From the NCBI GenBank assembly GCA_903865935.1, contig CAIPLT010000052.1, positions 1 through 44,543 on the forward strand: 44,543 nucleotides of DNA, written 5' to 3'. Origin of the DNA: Caldifarciminota bacterium (lineage in GTDB: Bacteria > Hydrothermota > Tepidihabitantia > Tepidihabitantales > CAIPLT01). Of this stretch, positions 42,763-44,543 are shown one piece after another. The translations under genes and the position numbers were made by a program. The notes under the pieces were generated by a model. It did no database searches and was not told the DNA's origin. It was given only the letters and a program-made list of their open reading frames with translations. The number at the start of each line of letters is the position of its first letter. The first letter of the stretch is position 1.

Positions 42763-44543
42763 ATGTCTAAAGTTATTGGTATCGATTTAGGAACAACGTT
42801 TTCCTGCGTTGCGGTGATGGAACGCGGACAGCCAGTTGTAATTCCTAACCCTGAAGGAGGCAGAACAACACCTTCAGTTGTTGCGTTTGGAAAAGAACGA
42901 TTGGTCGGAACCTTAGCCCGTCGCCAGTCAATTATTAATCCCGAGCACACAGTTTATTCGATTAAAAGATTCATGGGACGCCGTTTTGACGAAGTACAGG
43001 AAGAAACAAAACGCGTTCCGTATAAGGTTGTAAAAGCTGACAATGGAGATGCATGGGTTCAAATTGATGACAAAACCTATTCACCGCCGGAAATTTCCGC
43101 GATGATTCTGCAGTTTCTCAAAAAAGCCGCTGAAGCTTATCTTGGTGAACCAGTGACTAAAGCAGTTATCACCGTACCCGCGTATTTTAATGACTCACAA
43201 CGACAGGCGACCAAAGATGCCGGTAAAATCGCCGGGCTCGAAGTTTTAAGAATTATTAATGAACCGACCGCAGCCGCGCTTGCTTATGGTCTGGATAAAA
43301 AGAAGAATGAAAAAATTGCCGTCTATGATTTGGGTGGCGGAACATTTGATATTTCTATTTTGGAGATTGGCGAAGGATTATTTGAAGTCCATTCAACCAA
43401 TGGTAACACCCATCTTGGTGGTGATGATTTTGATGTCCGGATTACCGAGTGGGTATTGGATGAGTTCAAAAAAGAACATAATATCGATTTATCCAAAGAC
43501 CGTACTGCATTGCAGAGAATACGTGAAGCATCGGAAAAAGCAAAGTGCGAACTTTCAACCACAATGGAGACTACGATCAGCTTACCATTCATCTTTTCTG
43601 ACCAGCAAAAAGGACCTCTCCATCTTGAACTCAGATTATCACGGGCAAAGCTGGAAACATTGGTTAATGATTTAGTACAGGGTACACTCGGTCCAGTGAA
43701 AAAGGCTTTAGAAGATGCGAAAATGTCAACCACTGATATTGATGAAGTGATAATGGTTGGTGGGCAGATTCGCATGCCTAAAGTTCAGGAAGTAGTCAGA
43801 AGTTTCTTTAATAAAGAATTGCATAAAGGTATTAACCCGGACGAAGTTGTTGCGGTTGGCGCGGCTATTCAAGGTGCGGTTCTTGCCGGTGAAGTTAAAG
43901 ATGTAGTTCTGCTAGATGTGACTCCGCTTTCGCTGGGCATTGAAACATTAGGTGGTGTAATGACTAAAATTATCGAACGTAATACGACAATTCCAACCAG
44001 AAAAAGCCAGATTTTTACGACTGCTGAAGATAACCAGAATGCAGTAACAATCCATGTCCTGCAGGGTGAACGCGAGATGGCGCTCGATAACCGGACATTA
44101 GGTCGGTTTGAACTTATGGGTATCCCAACTGCCCCGCGCGGTATTCCGCAGATTGAAGTCACTTTTAATATCGACGCAGACGGTATCCTACATGTCACAG
44201 CTAAAGACTTGGCGACTAAAAAAGAACAGAGTATCAAAATTACCGCATCATCTGGTCTAAATAAAGAAGATGTTGACCGCGCTGTAAAAGATGCCGATTC
44301 ACATGCTTCAGATGACCGGGCAAAACGTGAAGTTATTGATGTCCGCAATCGGGCTGATACCCTTGTCTATCATACTGAAAAAAGTCTCAAAGAATATGGT
44401 GACAAAGTATCTGATGCCGACAAGAAAAATATTGAAGAAGTCATTACTAAACTCAAGGAATCAATGAAAGGCAATGATAAGGCAACGATTGAAAAAGACA
44501 TCGAAGCTTTACAGAAAGTAAGCTATAAACTTGCTGAAGAGAT
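42763..44543 (+). CDS. dnaK: chaperone DnaK (Hsp70), C-terminal end beyond window
   Basis: 593 codons are visible from ATG 42763, which has CGGAGG 6 nt upstream. The nucleotide-binding domain has [15 protein letters not shown] (5-19), [45 protein letters not shown], and [11 protein letters not shown], where most DnaK have GGSTRMP. The substrate-binding domain begins after the linker [19 protein letters not shown], and the helical lid runs to the window edge. It folds proteins with GrpE and DnaJ. The C-terminal tail and dnaJ, if present, lie outside the window. Confidence 0.97.
   Translation, partial: MSKVIGIDLGTTFSCVAVMERGQPVVIPNPEGGRTTPSVVAFGKERLVGTLARRQSIINPEHTVYSIKRFMGRRFDEVQEETKRVPYKVVKADNGDAWVQIDDKTYSPPEISAMILQFLKKAAEAYLGEPVTKAVITVPAYFNDSQRQATKDAGKIAGLEVLRIINEPTAAALAYGLDKKKNEKIAVYDLGGGTFDISILEIGEGLFEVHSTNGNTHLGGDDFDVRITEWVLDEFKKEHNIDLSKDRTALQRIREASEKAKCELSTTMETTISLPFIFSDQQKGPLHLELRLSRAKLETLVNDLVQGTLGPVKKALEDAKMSTTDIDEVIMVGGQIRMPKVQEVVRSFFNKELHKGINPDEVVAVGAAIQGAVLAGEVKDVVLLDVTPLSLGIETLGGVMTKIIERNTTIPTRKSQIFTTAEDNQNAVTIHVLQGEREMALDNRTLGRFELMGIPTAPRGIPQIEVTFNIDADGILHVTAKDLATKKEQSIKITASSGLNKEDVDRAVKDADSHASDDRAKREVIDVRNRADTLVYHTEKSLKEYGDKVSDADKKNIEEVITKLKESMKGNDKATIEKDIEALQKVSYKLAEE

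Overview
This is an AT-rich bacterial chromosome window with tightly packed, mostly operonic genes. The proteins suggest a Gram-negative, FCB-related lineage. There are PorV-like outer-membrane proteins and secreted M6 and M14 peptidases with C-terminal FlgD/Por-type sorting domains. SecA is about 1,000 residues and ends in a SEC-C motif. A TolB, an OprP/OprO-like porin and many short dispersed intergenic repeats are also present. An uncultured candidate phylum of the WOR-3/Stahlbacteria kind fits best. That placement is an inference from protein style, since no rRNA gene is present.

Layout. From 1 to 6430 (minus) lies an envelope operon: PorV-like protein, HhH-domain outer-membrane protein, a second barrel, a 5'-nucleotidase, and the start of a PHP-domain phosphoesterase. 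From 6439 to 8182 there are repeats, an orphan terminator, a decayed TPR gene and a 12-bp periodic array. From 8183 to 15758 (plus) come tRNA-Leu, tig-clpP-clpX, tolB, a THEP1-type NTPase, a MEMO-AMMECR1 fusion and an AIR-synthase-family protein. From 15805 to 20803 (minus) come an M6 protease, a second 12-bp array, and two acyl-CoA-dehydratase-activase-related Fe-S proteins. Then follow tRNA-Pro and the thrS-infC-rpmI-rplT-pheS operon (minus), a polyamine pair (ornithine-type decarboxylase and deoxyhypusine-synthase-like protein), a porin, tRNA-Ile-sppA, secA with a small coiled-coil membrane protein, mscL, and lemA-htpX. An M14 carboxypeptidase (35375-37408) is followed by an 820-bp repeat-rich gap and a small accessory patch holding a TPR protein, a membrane protein and a TIR/zinc-ribbon protein. 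The window closes with an MFS exporter diverging from grpE-dnaK.

Expression signals are unusually legible. Most transcription units begin with a near-consensus TTGACA-N16-18-TATAAT promoter. At least five of these promoters place the start codon 5-8 nt after the -10 box with no Shine-Dalgarno sequence, which predicts leaderless mRNAs. Other genes have strong GGAGG sites. infC starts with AUA.

The most unusual non-gene content is a set of degenerate short-period tandem arrays in intergenic DNA: a 12-bp family at three loci, a 9-bp family at one and an 8-bp AAGATTNN family at two. One of the 8-bp repeats encodes the N terminus of TolB. The most interesting candidate effector gene is the TIR/zinc-ribbon protein at 39807-40424, which lies in the accessory patch.
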